From Nocardia sp. NRRL S-836 (GTDB lineage Bacteria > Actinomycetota > Actinomycetes > Mycobacteriales > Pseudonocardiaceae), in assembly GCF_001279525.1 (NCBI RefSeq), contig NZ_LGDY01000110.1:1-64000 (forward strand): 64,000 nucleotides of DNA. The letters run 5' to 3'. The position numbers and the translations under genes were made by a program. The notes below the pieces were generated by a model. It had not been told where the DNA came from. It saw only the letters and a program-made list of their open reading frames with translations, and ran no database searches. This document shows positions 46,937-55,520 of the stretch, in pieces. How positions within the stretch are numbered: position 1 is the stretch's first letter; every line of letters begins with the position of its first letter.

Positions 46937-47838
46937 AGCGCATCGCCACGGCTGTTGCTGCGGTCATGCTCCTGTCGGCGTGCGGTGGTGGTGGTGACCC
47001 GCTCTCCAACTCGGGCGGGAACAACCCGGCACCGACGGACACCATCGTGGTGGGCTCCGGCAACTTCCCGGAGTCGCGGCTGCTCGCCGAGATCTACGCG
47101 GAAGCCCTGTCCGCCAAGGGCGTGAAGGTCTCCAAGAAGCTCAACATCGGCAACCGCGAGCTGTACTTCAAGGGTGTCCAGGACGGCTCGATCGACCTGA
47201 TCCCCGAGTACACCGGCGTGCTGCTCAAGCACGTCAACAAGAACGCGACCGAGGTGTCCTCCGACGAGGTCTACACGGCGCTGAAGAAGTCGCTGCCGCA
47301 GGGCCTCACCGTGCTCGACAAGTCCGCGGCCGAGGACAAGGACGCGGTGGTCGTCACCAAGCAGACCGCCGCCCAGTACAGCCTCAAGACGCTGGACGAC
47401 CTCGTGCCGTACTGCAAGGAGATGGTGTTCGGCGGCCCGCCGGAGTTCCAGACCCGTCCCGACGGCCTGCCCGGCCTGAAGGAGAAGTACAAGTGCGAGT
47501 TCAAGTCCTTCAAGGCGCTCGACGTCGGCGGCCCGGTCACCGTCGCGGGCCTGAAGGACGGCACGGTGCAGGCCGCTGACCTGTTCACCACCGACACCGC
47601 GATCACGACCAACGAGTTCGTGGTGCTGGAGGACCCGAAGAGCGTCTTCGCGGCCCAGAACGTGCTGCCGCTGATCAACGAGAAGAAGGCGTCGCAGCAG
47701 GTCCGCGACGTCCTCAACGGCATCTCGAAGAAGCTCGACACGAAGGCCCTGCTCGACCTGAACGCGAAGCTGGCCTCGCCGGACAAGCCGGAGCCGGACA
47801 AGGTCGCGAAGGACTGGCTGGCTTCGGTCGGTCTCTGA
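46933..47838 (+). CDS. opuCC: Osmoprotectant ABC transporter substrate-binding lipoprotein
   Basis: Predicted lipoprotein of 301 residues: MKRIATAVAAVMLLSACGGG has the lipobox, with Cys at residue 17. The OpuAC-type domain shows VVGSGNFPESRLLAEIYAEA and GSIDLIPEYTGVLLKHVNK; aromatic residues in such sites bind quaternary amines, here at least Tyr in PEYTG. The ATG overlaps the permease stop by 4 nt. Followed by a strong terminator, so the operon is four genes. Confidence 0.92.
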   Translation: MKRIATAVAAVMLLSACGGGGDPLSNSGGNNPAPTDTIVVGSGNFPESRLLAEIYAEALSAKGVKVSKKLNIGNRELYFKGVQDGSIDLIPEYTGVLLKHVNKNATEVSSDEVYTALKKSLPQGLTVLDKSAAEDKDAVVVTKQTAAQYSLKTLDDLVPYCKEMVFGGPPEFQTRPDGLPGLKEKYKCEFKSFKALDVGGPVTVAGLKDGTVQAADLFTTDTAITTNEFVVLEDPKSVFAAQNVLPLINEKKASQQVRDVLNGISKKLDTKALLDLNAKLASPDKPEPDKVAKDWLASVGL

Positions 47839-47852
47839 GCCGCGAGACGTGG

Positions 47853-47886
47853 CGAGGGGCGGGCACCCCCAGGTGCCCGCCCCTCG
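47853..47886 (+). terminator. Terminator of the opuC operon
   Basis: A perfect 14-bp stem, CGAGGGGCGGGCAC (47853-47866) with GTGCCCGCCCCTCG (47873-47886), loop of 6 nt, 14 bases after the opuCC stop. Confidence 0.9.
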
Positions 47887-47889
47887 CTG

Positions 47890-48156
47890 TCAGTCGGGCA
47901 GGACGAACGAGACGAGCAGGATGCAGAGCGTTGTCGTGGCGGCGAACGCACCGCCTGCCGCGAGGATCGCCACACACAGCCCAATCCGGTCCCCGGTCGA
48001 CAGGATCGACAAGGGCGGGCAGGCCTACCGGCCTTGCTCGCACAGAGCGTTCGAGGACGCCGTCCCAAGAAGAGGCGTGACAGTCGTGAGCACGAGCGTG
48101 CAGGCGCTTACGAGGACGTTCAGCCACGTCACGAGGAGCGCAAGAGCAAGCCGCAT
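47890..48156 (-). pseudogene. Small two-helix membrane protein gene with in-frame TAG
   Basis: An 89-codon frame from ATG 48156 to TGA 47890 reads MRLALALLVTWLNVLVSACT to ALCEQGR, then TAG at 48025-48027, and continues in the same frame with LSILSTGDRIGLCVAILAAG to LLVSFVLPD. Both halves have hydrophobic helices and codon-like composition, so this looks like one small membrane protein gene broken by a nonsense mutation. Alternatively two mini-genes, or a programmed readthrough. No good ribosome binding site is seen; a palindrome (ATCACG-C-CGTGAT, 48164-48176) lies just upstream. Confidence 0.45.
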
Positions 48157-48246
48157 TACCGGGATCACGCCGTGATAGTAGCTGCGAGAGCCTCATGTTC
48201 ATGACCCTTAGGGCTCAAACGGTCGGGCGCTGAAGTACGTTCCCCG

Positions 48247-49218
48247 TCACAGGCGCAGGTCGGCGACCCGCGCGTTGATCGACGAGTACGTGTACACGTC
48301 CACGTACCCCAGCGAGTGGTTGACCCGGCGCATGTGCTCGTTGGTGCTGTTCGTCTGCGTCTCGACGCGCACGACCTCCGGCGGCAGCTGCTGCAGCATG
48401 TGCGTCTTCACCACCCGGCCGAGCCCGCGGCCGCGGTGTGCGCGCGTCACCACGGTGTCCCACTGGAACGCGGTGTCGGGCTCACCGCGGAACCGGCGCA
48501 GTTCGGTGAGTCCCGCGACCTCGTCGCCGTGCAGCGCGAGCACCACCCACAGGTCACCGCCGGAACCGAGGTGGTCGGCCTCCTCCAGGCGCACGCTCTG
48601 CGGGGTGCGGTTCAGCGTGTCGACGGCGAGGTCGTCACTCGGGGCGTCGACCATCGCGTTCAGGCCCTCGACGTAGTGGCCGAGGAACTCGTCCGGCACC
48701 GGACCCGTCCAGGTCACCAGCCGGTAGCCCGCGGGTACCTCGTCCGGCCGCGGGCGGTCGGCGCAGGCCAGGCGTTGCACGGTCCAGGTGATCGACGTGC
48801 GGAAACCGAGCTTCGCGGCGAAGTGCTCGCCGCCGGTGCCGTGGTCGACGCGGCGGGTCTCGATCACGGTCCGTCCCCGCAGCAACGGCAGTGCGGCGCG
48901 CAGCAGCGCCGTGCCGATGCCCTGGCGGCGGTGGCCGGGGCGCACGCTCGAACCGTAGATGGCCACGTGCGCGTTCTCCGGCTGGTCGGACAGCCGCACG
49001 GTCGCCGAGCCGACGACGCGGCCGTTGTCCCTGGCGAGCACGAAGTGGGGTGGGGCGAAGCTCAGCATCGACATCTGGACCGCCGCGACCCACCCCTCGT
49101 ACGGCTCCACCGCGACCTTCTCGGGCCAGTCGTGGGCCGTGCACTCCACGCGCACGGCGTACAGGGCGCGCCGGTCGTCTTCCGGTATCCGCTCGAACTC
49201 GACCGCTTCCAGATCCAT
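48247..49218 (-). CDS. Two-domain GNAT family N-acetyltransferase
   Basis: Predicted 323-residue protein with two GNAT domains. The N-terminal one has VAIYGSSVRPGHRRQGIGTALLR (acetyl-CoA loop RRQGIGTA); the C-terminal one has DTVVTRAHRGRGLGRVVKTH (RGRGLGR). Such tandem GNATs are common in actinomycetes, with one domain often degenerate; here both loops look intact. Start ATG 49218 (MDLEAVEFERIPEDD). Substrate unknown. Confidence 0.85.
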   Translation of the reverse strand: MDLEAVEFERIPEDDRRALYAVRVECTAHDWPEKVAVEPYEGWVAAVQMSMLSFAPPHFVLARDNGRVVGSATVRLSDQPENAHVAIYGSSVRPGHRRQGIGTALLRAALPLLRGRTVIETRRVDHGTGGEHFAAKLGFRTSITWTVQRLACADRPRPDEVPAGYRLVTWTGPVPDEFLGHYVEGLNAMVDAPSDDLAVDTLNRTPQSVRLEEADHLGSGGDLWVVLALHGDEVAGLTELRRFRGEPDTAFQWDTVVTRAHRGRGLGRVVKTHMLQQLPPEVVRVETQTNSTNEHMRRVNHSLGYVDVYTYSSINARVADLRL

Positions 49219-49305
49219 CACCAGCCGATCCAACCAAGGGCGTGACGGCCTGGCCACCGAATTGGGGCCTCCGGTCCCAGCGGAGGCGCCGGCACCACGT
49301 GGCGG

Positions 49306-50091
49306 CTAGACCGGCGCCGCGTGACCGCCGATCCGCAGCGTCAGGTCCTCGGCGGCCTTGCGGACCTCCTTGGCCAGGTCCGGCCACGTCTGGCCGCAGG
49401 GCGTGTCGCACAGGTGCCGGAACGTCAGCGTGATCGCCGCGATCGGCCGCCCGCCGTGGTCGAACACCGGCGCGGCCACCGAGGCGAACCCCGCGGTCAC
49501 GAACCCGTCCTCGACCGCCCAGCCCTGCCGCCGTTCGACGGTCAGCAGCCGCCGCAGCGCCGGCAGGTTGTGCGGGCCCCGCCCGGTGCGGTCCACGAAC
49601 GCGGCCACGGACGGGAACACCGCCCTGACCTGCGCCGGAGGCAGGTGGGCCAGCATCGCGCGACCGGACGCCGTCAGGTGCGCCGGGAGCCGGACGCCGA
49701 CGTCGGACACGATCGACTGCGGCTGCCGCGGCTGCTCGCGGACCAGGTACAGCGCCTCGGCGCCGTGCAGGACACCCAGGTGGGCGACCTTCTCCATCCG
49801 GTCGGCGAGCTTGCGCAGCAACGGGCGGGCGAGCCGTTCGAGCGGGTCGTGGCGCAGGTAGGCGGACCCCAGCTCGAACGACGCCACGCCCAGGCCGTAC
49901 CGCTTCTCCTCGGGGAAGTGCGTCGCGAACCCGGCCTCGGTCAGCTCCGAGAGCAGGTGGTAGGTCGTCGACCTGGGCAGGTTCAGCTCGCGCGCCACCG
50001 ACGCCGCGGAGACGGGGCCCGGCCGACCGGCCAGCAGGCGCAGCACGGCGAGCCCTCGCCGCAGGGCGGGAACGTCACTGCTGTTGCCCAC
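49306..50091 (-). CDS. IclR family transcriptional regulator
   Basis: Predicted 261-residue repressor/activator: winged-helix domain (SAASVARELNLPRSTTYHLL, recognition helix SRTTYHLL-like) and a C-terminal ligand-binding domain with RLPAHLTASGRAMLAHL and WAVEDGFVTAGFASVAAPVF. IclR proteins often control catabolic operons; hut genes lie 1.6 kb away but separated by a sigma factor pair, so control of hut is only a possibility. GTG 50091 chosen. Confidence 0.85.
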   Translation of the reverse strand: MGNSSDVPALRRGLAVLRLLAGRPGPVSAASVARELNLPRSTTYHLLSELTEAGFATHFPEEKRYGLGVASFELGSAYLRHDPLERLARPLLRKLADRMEKVAHLGVLHGAEALYLVREQPRQPQSIVSDVGVRLPAHLTASGRAMLAHLPPAQVRAVFPSVAAFVDRTGRGPHNLPALRRLLTVERRQGWAVEDGFVTAGFASVAAPVFDHGGRPIAAITLTFRHLCDTPCGQTWPDLAKEVRKAAEDLTLRIGGHAAPV

Positions 50092-50204
50092 AACGGTGAT
50101 TTTCCCACGTGATCCAGCCCACGCCGTTCCGCCATCAGTGCACACTCAACAGAACGGGCCGCCGGCGCGTTGGAGTGGCGTGACGGTTTTGAAGGGGGTC
50201 GGGA

Positions 50205-50732
50205 TTGACACCGAGTTTCGATGACTTCGTGGCGGAACAGGTGACCCCGTTGCTGCGCTACGCCACCGTGCTCACGTGCGACCCCCACCTGGCCCAGGAC
50301 GTGGTCCAGGAAGTCCTGCTGCGCGCGCAGCAGAAGTGGGACCGCATCGGTTCAGTCGACCTCCCTCACGCCTACGTCAAGCGCATGGTGACCAACGAGT
50401 ACCTCTCGTGGCGCAGACGCAGGGCCGCCAAGGACGTCGCCCTCTGCACGACCACCCTGGAGTCCGTCACACCGCCCGTCGGGGACACGACGCACCACTA
50501 CGACGAGCGGGAAGCCATGTTGCAGCGGATCGCCAGGCTGCCTCGCAAACAGCGGGCCGCCGTGGTGCTCCGCTACTACGAGAACTACGAGGACTCGGAG
50601 ATCGCACAGATGCTCGGTTGTGCCGAGGGAACCGTGCGCAGCCACATCTCACGTGCGCTGGCCACACTCCGGATGGACCACACGCCGCAACCCGCTGGTG
50701 TCGGGATGCGGCTCGGGGAGGGCCTGTCGTGA
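50205..50732 (+). CDS. SigE-family ECF sigma factor
   Basis: Predicted 175-residue sigma factor of the actinobacterial SigE family. Region 2: LLRYATVLTCDPHLAQDVVQ and PHAYVKRMVTNEYLSWRRR; region 4: LPRKQRAAVVLRYYENYEDS and CAEGTVRSHISRALATLR. TTG 50205 is the start, with GAAGGGGG upstream. The stop overlaps the next gene by 4 nt, pairing it with a membrane protein that is likely its regulator. Confidence 0.88.
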   Translation: MTPSFDDFVAEQVTPLLRYATVLTCDPHLAQDVVQEVLLRAQQKWDRIGSVDLPHAYVKRMVTNEYLSWRRRRAAKDVALCTTTLESVTPPVGDTTHHYDEREAMLQRIARLPRKQRAAVVLRYYENYEDSEIAQMLGCAEGTVRSHISRALATLRMDHTPQPAGVGMRLGEGLS

Positions 50733-51661
50733 ACGACACCGAACAGTTGATCAAGGAGGCGCTCGGCCAGCTCGCCGAACGCACCCCGCACCCCGGGCCG
50801 ACGCTCAACGCCCTGCGGCGCAAGCGCAAAAGGCACCGCAACGTCTTCCTCATCGCCACCGCGGGAGTCGCCGCCGCCGCTGTCCTGATCTTCACGGGAC
50901 TCCTGGCCAGCGACCGCTACACCCCGCCGAGCAGCACCGACGCGGCCGCCGTGCTGGGCGGCGGGGACCAGGGCACGTCCAGGCTGCCGCTCAAGTACGC
51001 GCCGCACTGGCTGCCCACCGGTCACGTCGAGGTCTACCGGGACCTGCTCGAAGGCGAGCGCGCGTACGTGCCGGCCGGGGCGCAGGGCTACCCGTTCACC
51101 GACGGCGGCCCGCTGACCAAGGTCTTGAAGTCGAAGAGCAAGCCGGACACCGCGGGCTGGGACGAGGTGACCGTCCGCGGGCTCAAGGCGTGGGTGCACA
51201 CCGTCCAGGGCCAGTCGACCGGTCCCACCGCCGTGGTGGTCTGGGAGGCGCAGGACTGGCTGAGCGTCCTGGTGCGCGGCACGGCGGACGTGCGGCAGGA
51301 CGCGTTGCGCGTGGCCGAGTCGGTGCGCGCGGACGCCAAGGTCGTGCAGCAACCGTTGTTCACACTCGACGGTCACGAGGCGAACCAGGTGTGGGGGAGT
51401 TCGCCGGGTGACTGGGGAGCGCACCTGTTCCACGACGACGTCTCGGTGCAGGTCGGGACCCGCACGCCGGGTGTGACCGGGGCGCCGGTCACGGTGCGCG
51501 GCAAGCAGGGGGTCGCCGATGAGGGCCGGGTCGCCGTGCTGGACGGGCCGGTGTGGGTGACCGTCATCGGTGCCGTGCCGCAGGAGAAGCTCGTCGACCT
51601 GGCGAACAAGGTCCAGCTCGCGTCCTCTCCTGACACGAGCTGGATCGGCAAGGGCCTGTAG
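50729..51661 (+). CDS. Membrane-anchored protein paired with a sigma factor
   Basis: Predicted 310-residue protein with a cytoplasmic basic N-terminus (LNALRRKRKRHRN), one transmembrane helix (VFLIATAGVAAAAVLIFTGL, about residues 38-60) and an extracellular beta-rich domain of about 240 residues. No zinc anti-sigma motif is visible. Overlap with the SigE-family gene suggests it regulates that factor, but sequence alone cannot show it. GTG 50729. Confidence 0.75.
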   Translation: MNDTEQLIKEALGQLAERTPHPGPTLNALRRKRKRHRNVFLIATAGVAAAAVLIFTGLLASDRYTPPSSTDAAAVLGGGDQGTSRLPLKYAPHWLPTGHVEVYRDLLEGERAYVPAGAQGYPFTDGGPLTKVLKSKSKPDTAGWDEVTVRGLKAWVHTVQGQSTGPTAVVVWEAQDWLSVLVRGTADVRQDALRVAESVRADAKVVQQPLFTLDGHEANQVWGSSPGDWGAHLFHDDVSVQVGTRTPGVTGAPVTVRGKQGVADEGRVAVLDGPVWVTVIGAVPQEKLVDLANKVQLASSPDTSWIGKGL

Positions 51662-51692
51662 GGCCGCTGTCTGGGTTCCCAGACACCATCGC

Positions 51693-51726
51693 GCGCTCCG
51701 GGGTCGCTGAGTCGGCCCCGGAGCGC
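51693..51726 (+). terminator. Hairpin between the sigma pair and hutH
   Basis: GCGCTCCGGGG (51693-51703) pairs with CCCCGGAGCGC (51716-51726). Another small stem, TGTCTGG/CCAGACA, lies at about 51669-51686. The second arm ends only 12 bases before the hutH start, so it could also affect hutH initiation. Confidence 0.75.
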
Positions 51727-51738
51727 TGTGATGTCTGC

Positions 51739-53244
51739 ATGACACAACCGGTGGAGCTGGGCCCGAAGCCGCTGACCCTCGAGGACGTGCACGCCGTCGC
51801 TCGCGAGGGTGCCCAGGTGACGATCACCGAGGCGGCCCGCGAGGCGGTCGGCACCGCCCGCGGCCACATCGAGCAGCTCGCCACGGCCGAACGCCCCACC
51901 TACGGCGTCTCGACCGGGTTCGGCGCGCTCGCCGTCCGGCACATCCCGCCGGACCGCCGCGCCCAGCTGCAGCGTTCCCTGATCCGCTCCCACGCCGCCG
52001 GGGCCGGCCCCGAGGTCGAGCGCGAGGTCGTGCGGGCGTTGATGCTGCTGCGGCTGCGCACCCTCGCGACCGGCCACACCGGCGTCCGGCTGTCCACTGT
52101 GGAGGCCATGGCCGGGATGCTGAACGCCGGCATCACGCCCGTGGTGCACGAGTTCGGCTCGCTGGGCTGCTCCGGCGACCTGGCGCCGTTGTCGGCCAGC
52201 GCGCTCGCGCTGATGGGCGAGGGCATGGTCCGCAACGCCGCCGACGAGCTCGTCCCGGCCGCCGAGGCGCTCGAGGCCGCGGGCATCGAGCCGGTGCGGC
52301 TGGCCGAGAAGGAGGGCCTGGCGCTGATCAACGGCACCGACGGCATGCTCGGCATGCTGTCGCTGGCGATCGCCGACTTCAGCCGGTTGCTCGACGTCGC
52401 CGACCTCACCGCCGCGATGAGCGTGGAGGCGTTGCTGGGCACGGACCGGGTGTTCTCCCCGGAGCTGCACGCGCTGCGCCCGCACCCCGGCCAGACCGTG
52501 TCGGCCGCGCGCATGCTCGCGTTCCTGCGCGACTCCGAGATCGTCGCCTCGCACCGCGGCCCCGACTGCACCCGCGTGCAGGACGCGTACTCGCTGCGCT
52601 GCTCCCCGCAGGTGCACGGCGCGGCCCGCGACACCGTGGCGTACGCGGCGACGGTGGCCGACCGCGAGCTGTCGTCGGTGATCGACAACCCGGTGGTGCT
52701 GGCCGACGGCCGGGTCGAGTCCAACGGCAACTTCCACGGCGCGCCCGTCGCGTACGTGCTGGACTTCCTCGCCATCCCGCTCGCGGACGTGGCGTCGATC
52801 GCCGAACGCCGCACCGACCGCATGCTGGACGTCTCCCGCTCGCACGGCCTGCCGCCGTTCCTCGCCGACGACCCCGGCGTCGACTCCGGCCACATGATCG
52901 CCCAGTACACCCAGGCCGCGATCGTGTCCGAGCTCAAGCGCCTGGCCGTGCCCGCGTCCGTCGACTCGATCCCGTCGTCGGCGATGCAGGAGGACCACGT
53001 CTCGATGGGCTGGTCCGCCGCCCGCAAGCTGCGCAAGGCCGTCGACGGACTCACGACCGTGCTGGCCGTCGAGCTGCTCACCGCCGCTCGCGCCCTCGAC
53101 CTGCGCGCGCCCCTCAAGCCCGCCCCCGCGACGGCCGCCGCCGTGGCGAAGCTGCGCGAGACCGTGCTCGGTCTCGGCCCTGACCGCCACCTCGCGCCCG
53201 AGATCGCCGCCGCCGAGGCCCTGATTCGAAGTGGAGCCCTGTAA
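51739..53244 (+). CDS. hutH: Histidine ammonia-lyase
   Basis: First step of histidine degradation: histidine to urocanate and ammonia. Predicted 501 residues. The autocatalytic MIO cofactor comes from a three-residue motif, here Cys-Ser-Gly ([20 protein letters not shown], about residues 143-145) rather than the commoner Ala-Ser-Gly. Also [11 protein letters not shown] and [18 protein letters not shown] 51739; the stop overlaps hutU (TAATG). First gene of the hut operon. Confidence 0.95.
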   Translation: MTQPVELGPKPLTLEDVHAVAREGAQVTITEAAREAVGTARGHIEQLATAERPTYGVSTGFGALAVRHIPPDRRAQLQRSLIRSHAAGAGPEVEREVVRALMLLRLRTLATGHTGVRLSTVEAMAGMLNAGITPVVHEFGSLGCSGDLAPLSASALALMGEGMVRNAADELVPAAEALEAAGIEPVRLAEKEGLALINGTDGMLGMLSLAIADFSRLLDVADLTAAMSVEALLGTDRVFSPELHALRPHPGQTVSAARMLAFLRDSEIVASHRGPDCTRVQDAYSLRCSPQVHGAARDTVAYAATVADRELSSVIDNPVVLADGRVESNGNFHGAPVAYVLDFLAIPLADVASIAERRTDRMLDVSRSHGLPPFLADDPGVDSGHMIAQYTQAAIVSELKRLAVPASVDSIPSSAMQEDHVSMGWSAARKLRKAVDGLTTVLAVELLTAARALDLRAPLKPAPATAAAVAKLRETVLGLGPDRHLAPEIAAAEALIRSGAL

Positions 53245-54884
53245 TGGTTGTTCGTGCTGACCGAGGTACCGCGCTGACCGCGAAGAACTGGTCGACCGAG
53301 GCCGCGCTGCGGATGTTCCACAACAACCTCGACCCGGACGTCGCCGAACGCCCCGACGACCTGGTCGTCTACGGCGGCACCGGCAAGGCCGCACGCGACT
53401 GGCCGTCGTTCGAGGCGATCACCCGCGAGCTGAAGAACCTGGAGGCGGACGAGACGCTGCTGGTGCAGTCCGGCCGTCCCGTCGGCGTCATGCGCACGAA
53501 CGAGTGGGCGCCGCGGGTGCTCATCGCGAACTCGAACCTGGTGCCCGACTGGGCGAACTGGCCCGAGTTCCGCCGCCTGGAGGCCGAGGGCCTCACGATG
53601 TACGGGCAGATGACCGCCGGTTCGTGGATCTACATCGGCACCCAGGGCATCCTGCAGGGCACGTTCGAGACGTTCGCCGCGGTCGCCACCAAGCGCTTCG
53701 GCGGCACGCTGCGCGGCACCCTCACCGTGACCGCCGGCCTCGGCGGCATGGGTGGCGCGCAGCCGCTCGCCGTGACGATGAACGAGGGCGTCGCGCTGTG
53801 CATCGAGGTCGACCCGCACCGCGCCCAGCGTCGCCTGGAAACCCGCTACCTCGACGAGATCGCCGACGACCTGGACTCGGCCGTCGAGCGCGTGCTGGCT
53901 GCGAAGGCCGCCGGTGAGGCCGTGTCCGTCGGCGTGGTCGGCAACGCGGCGGAGATCCTCCCCGAGCTGCTGCGCCGCGAGGTCCCGGTCGACATCGTCA
54001 CGGACCAGACCTCCGCGCACGACCCGCTGGCGTACCTGCCGGTCGGCGTCCCGCTGGAGGAGTGGGAGGACTACGCCGGCGCGAAGCCGGACGAGTTCAC
54101 CCAGCGCGCGCGGGAGTCGATGGCCACCCACGTCGAGGCGATGGTCGGGTTCATGGACCGCGGCGCCGAGGTGTTCGACTACGGCAACTCGATCCGCGGC
54201 GAGGCCCAGCTCGGCGGCTACGAGCGGGCGTTCGACTTCCCGGGCTTCGTGCCCGCCTACATCCGGCCGCTGTTCTGCGAGGGCAAGGGCCCGTTCCGCT
54301 GGGCCGCGCTGTCCGGCGACCCGGCCGACATCGCCGCCACCGACCGCGCGATCCTGGAGCTCTTCCCGGAGAACGAGCAGCTCGCCCGCTGGATCAAGAT
54401 GGCAGGTGAGCGCGTCGAGTTCCAGGGCCTGCCCGCCCGCATCTGCTGGCTCGGCTACGGCGAACGACACCTCGCGGGCCTCAAGTTCAACGAGATGGTC
54501 GCCTCCGGCGAGCTGTCCGCGCCGATCGTGATCGGCCGCGACCACCTCGACTGCGGCTCGGTCGCCTCCCCGTACCGCGAGACCGAGGCCATGGCCGACG
54601 GCTCCGACGCGATCGCCGACTGGCCGCTGCTCAACGCCCTGGTCAACACCGCCTCCGGTGCGACGTGGGTGTCCATCCACCACGGCGGTGGCGTGGGCAT
54701 CGGCCGGTCCATCCACGCCGGCCAGGTCACCGTCGCCGACGGCACCGAGCTGGCCGCGCGGAAGATCGAGCGCGTGCTGACCAACGACCCCGGCATGGGC
54801 GTGATCCGGCACGTGGACGCCGGGTACGACGAGGCCAAGGCCGTGGCCGCCGACAAGGGTGTGCGCATCCCGATGGAGGGCTGA
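53244..54884 (+). CDS. hutU: Urocanate hydratase
   Basis: Second step: urocanate to imidazolonepropionate with a tightly bound NAD+. Predicted 546 residues with the NAD-binding loop [20 protein letters not shown], and [20 protein letters not shown] with the active-site Cys region. The start ATG overlaps the hutH stop. It ends just before the repeat array that splits the operon. Confidence 0.97.
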   Translation: MVVRADRGTALTAKNWSTEAALRMFHNNLDPDVAERPDDLVVYGGTGKAARDWPSFEAITRELKNLEADETLLVQSGRPVGVMRTNEWAPRVLIANSNLVPDWANWPEFRRLEAEGLTMYGQMTAGSWIYIGTQGILQGTFETFAAVATKRFGGTLRGTLTVTAGLGGMGGAQPLAVTMNEGVALCIEVDPHRAQRRLETRYLDEIADDLDSAVERVLAAKAAGEAVSVGVVGNAAEILPELLRREVPVDIVTDQTSAHDPLAYLPVGVPLEEWEDYAGAKPDEFTQRARESMATHVEAMVGFMDRGAEVFDYGNSIRGEAQLGGYERAFDFPGFVPAYIRPLFCEGKGPFRWAALSGDPADIAATDRAILELFPENEQLARWIKMAGERVEFQGLPARICWLGYGERHLAGLKFNEMVASGELSAPIVIGRDHLDCGSVASPYRETEAMADGSDAIADWPLLNALVNTASGATWVSIHHGGGVGIGRSIHAGQVTVADGTELAARKIERVLTNDPGMGVIRHVDAGYDEAKAVAADKGVRIPMEG

Positions 54885-54887
54885 AAA

Positions 54888-55520
54888 TTGTCAGACCTCG
54901 CTGGGAGAATTGAGATCGGGGGACCCCCGGGAGGGGACGCCTGCGTGAGCGTGCCGCGGTTGCCGGTCGGGAGCGTGGCGAGCATGCCGGTGGGCGGGTC
55001 GAGGTGGTCTGCGGCGGGTGCTCGGAGGGCGTCGGCTGCGGGCGTGGCGAGTTCGTCGGTGACGGGCGCGCGGAAGGTGCCGGTTGTGGGCGTGCCGCAG
55101 TCGTCGGTGGCAGGCGCACCGAAGTTGTCTGCCGCGGGCGTGTCGAAGTCGTCCGCGGCGAGCGTGCCGATGTCCGCTGCGGCGAACGCGCGGAAGTTCT
55201 CTGCGGCGAGCGCGCCGACGTTGTCTGCGGCGAGCGCGCCGAGGTCATCTCCGGCGAGCGTGCCGACGTTGTCTGCGGCGACCGTGCCGAGGTCACCGGT
55301 CACGAGCGCACCGAGGTTGCCGGTCACGAGCGCACCGAGGTTGCCGGTCGCGGGGGCACCGAGCTTGTCGGTCGCGGGCGTGTCGAGGTGGTCTCCAGCG
55401 AGCGTTCCGGCATCGTCAGCCGCGGACGAGCCGAAATTGTCGGTGCTGCCTGGGATAATTGAACCAGGGGACCCCTCCGGAGGGGACCCCTGCGTGAGCC
55501 TGCCGGTGGAGGCGCGGTGA
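54888..55520 (+). CDS. Possible Ser/Ala/Pro-rich octapeptide-repeat protein
   Basis: An open frame of 210 codons spans the whole 24-bp repeat array. TTG 54888 is 3 bases after the hutU stop with GGAGGG 7 bases upstream, and its stop overlaps the next gene by GTGA, exactly as for neighbouring hut genes. It encodes repeats such as SAASAPTL and SAASAPRS with no cysteine network, signal peptide or helix. Codon use is weak (many TTG, TCT, GCG), and 24-bp repeats keep any frame open, so this may be accidental. Real translation is uncertain. Confidence 0.3.
   Translation: MSDLAGRIEIGGPPGGDACVSVPRLPVGSVASMPVGGSRWSAAGARRASAAGVASSSVTGARKVPVVGVPQSSVAGAPKLSAAGVSKSSAASVPMSAAANARKFSAASAPTLSAASAPRSSPASVPTLSAATVPRSPVTSAPRLPVTSAPRLPVAGAPSLSVAGVSRWSPASVPASSAADEPKLSVLPGIIEPGDPSGGDPCVSLPVEAR
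54901..54956. repeat. Left 56-bp boundary repeat of the hut array
   Basis: Starts CTGGGAGAATTGAGATC and ends GACGCCTGCGTGAGCGTGCCG. It aligns end to end with the right copy at 55450-55505 (about 80% identity with a one-base slip) and contains the GGGGAC/GTCCCC-like palindrome plus TGCGTGAGC. Confidence 0.85.
54951..55451. repeat. 24-bp tandem repeat array (21 units) inside the hut operon
   Basis: Units begin at 54951, 54975, 54999, 55023 (this one 21 bp), 55044, then every 24 bases to 55428. The consensus begins GYGCCGARGTTGTCTGCGGC and ends GAGC; the central units (about 55188-55307) are the most alike and the edges are diverged, as for an array growing from its middle. The period is a multiple of three. 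On the plus strand a coding-like register gives VCGERADV; on the minus strand it gives NVGALAAD. Confidence 0.93.
55450..55505. repeat. Right 56-bp boundary repeat of the hut array
   Basis: Starts CTGGGATAATTGAACCAG and includes GGGGACCCC, GGAGGGGACCCC and TGCGTGAGCCTGCCG. Counterpart of 54901-54956 in the same orientation, so the array sits between direct repeats. A related GAGGGGACCCCTGCGCGAG occurs at 5480-5498. Confidence 0.85.

Noticed and set aside
54951..55451. CRISPR array in the hut operon
   Set aside because: Units are contiguous 24-mers without unique spacers, and no cas gene lies in the window.
54951..55451. Pentapeptide-repeat protein from the minus-strand reading
   Set aside because: The period is 8 residues, not 5, and the A(D/N)Lxx rule does not hold.
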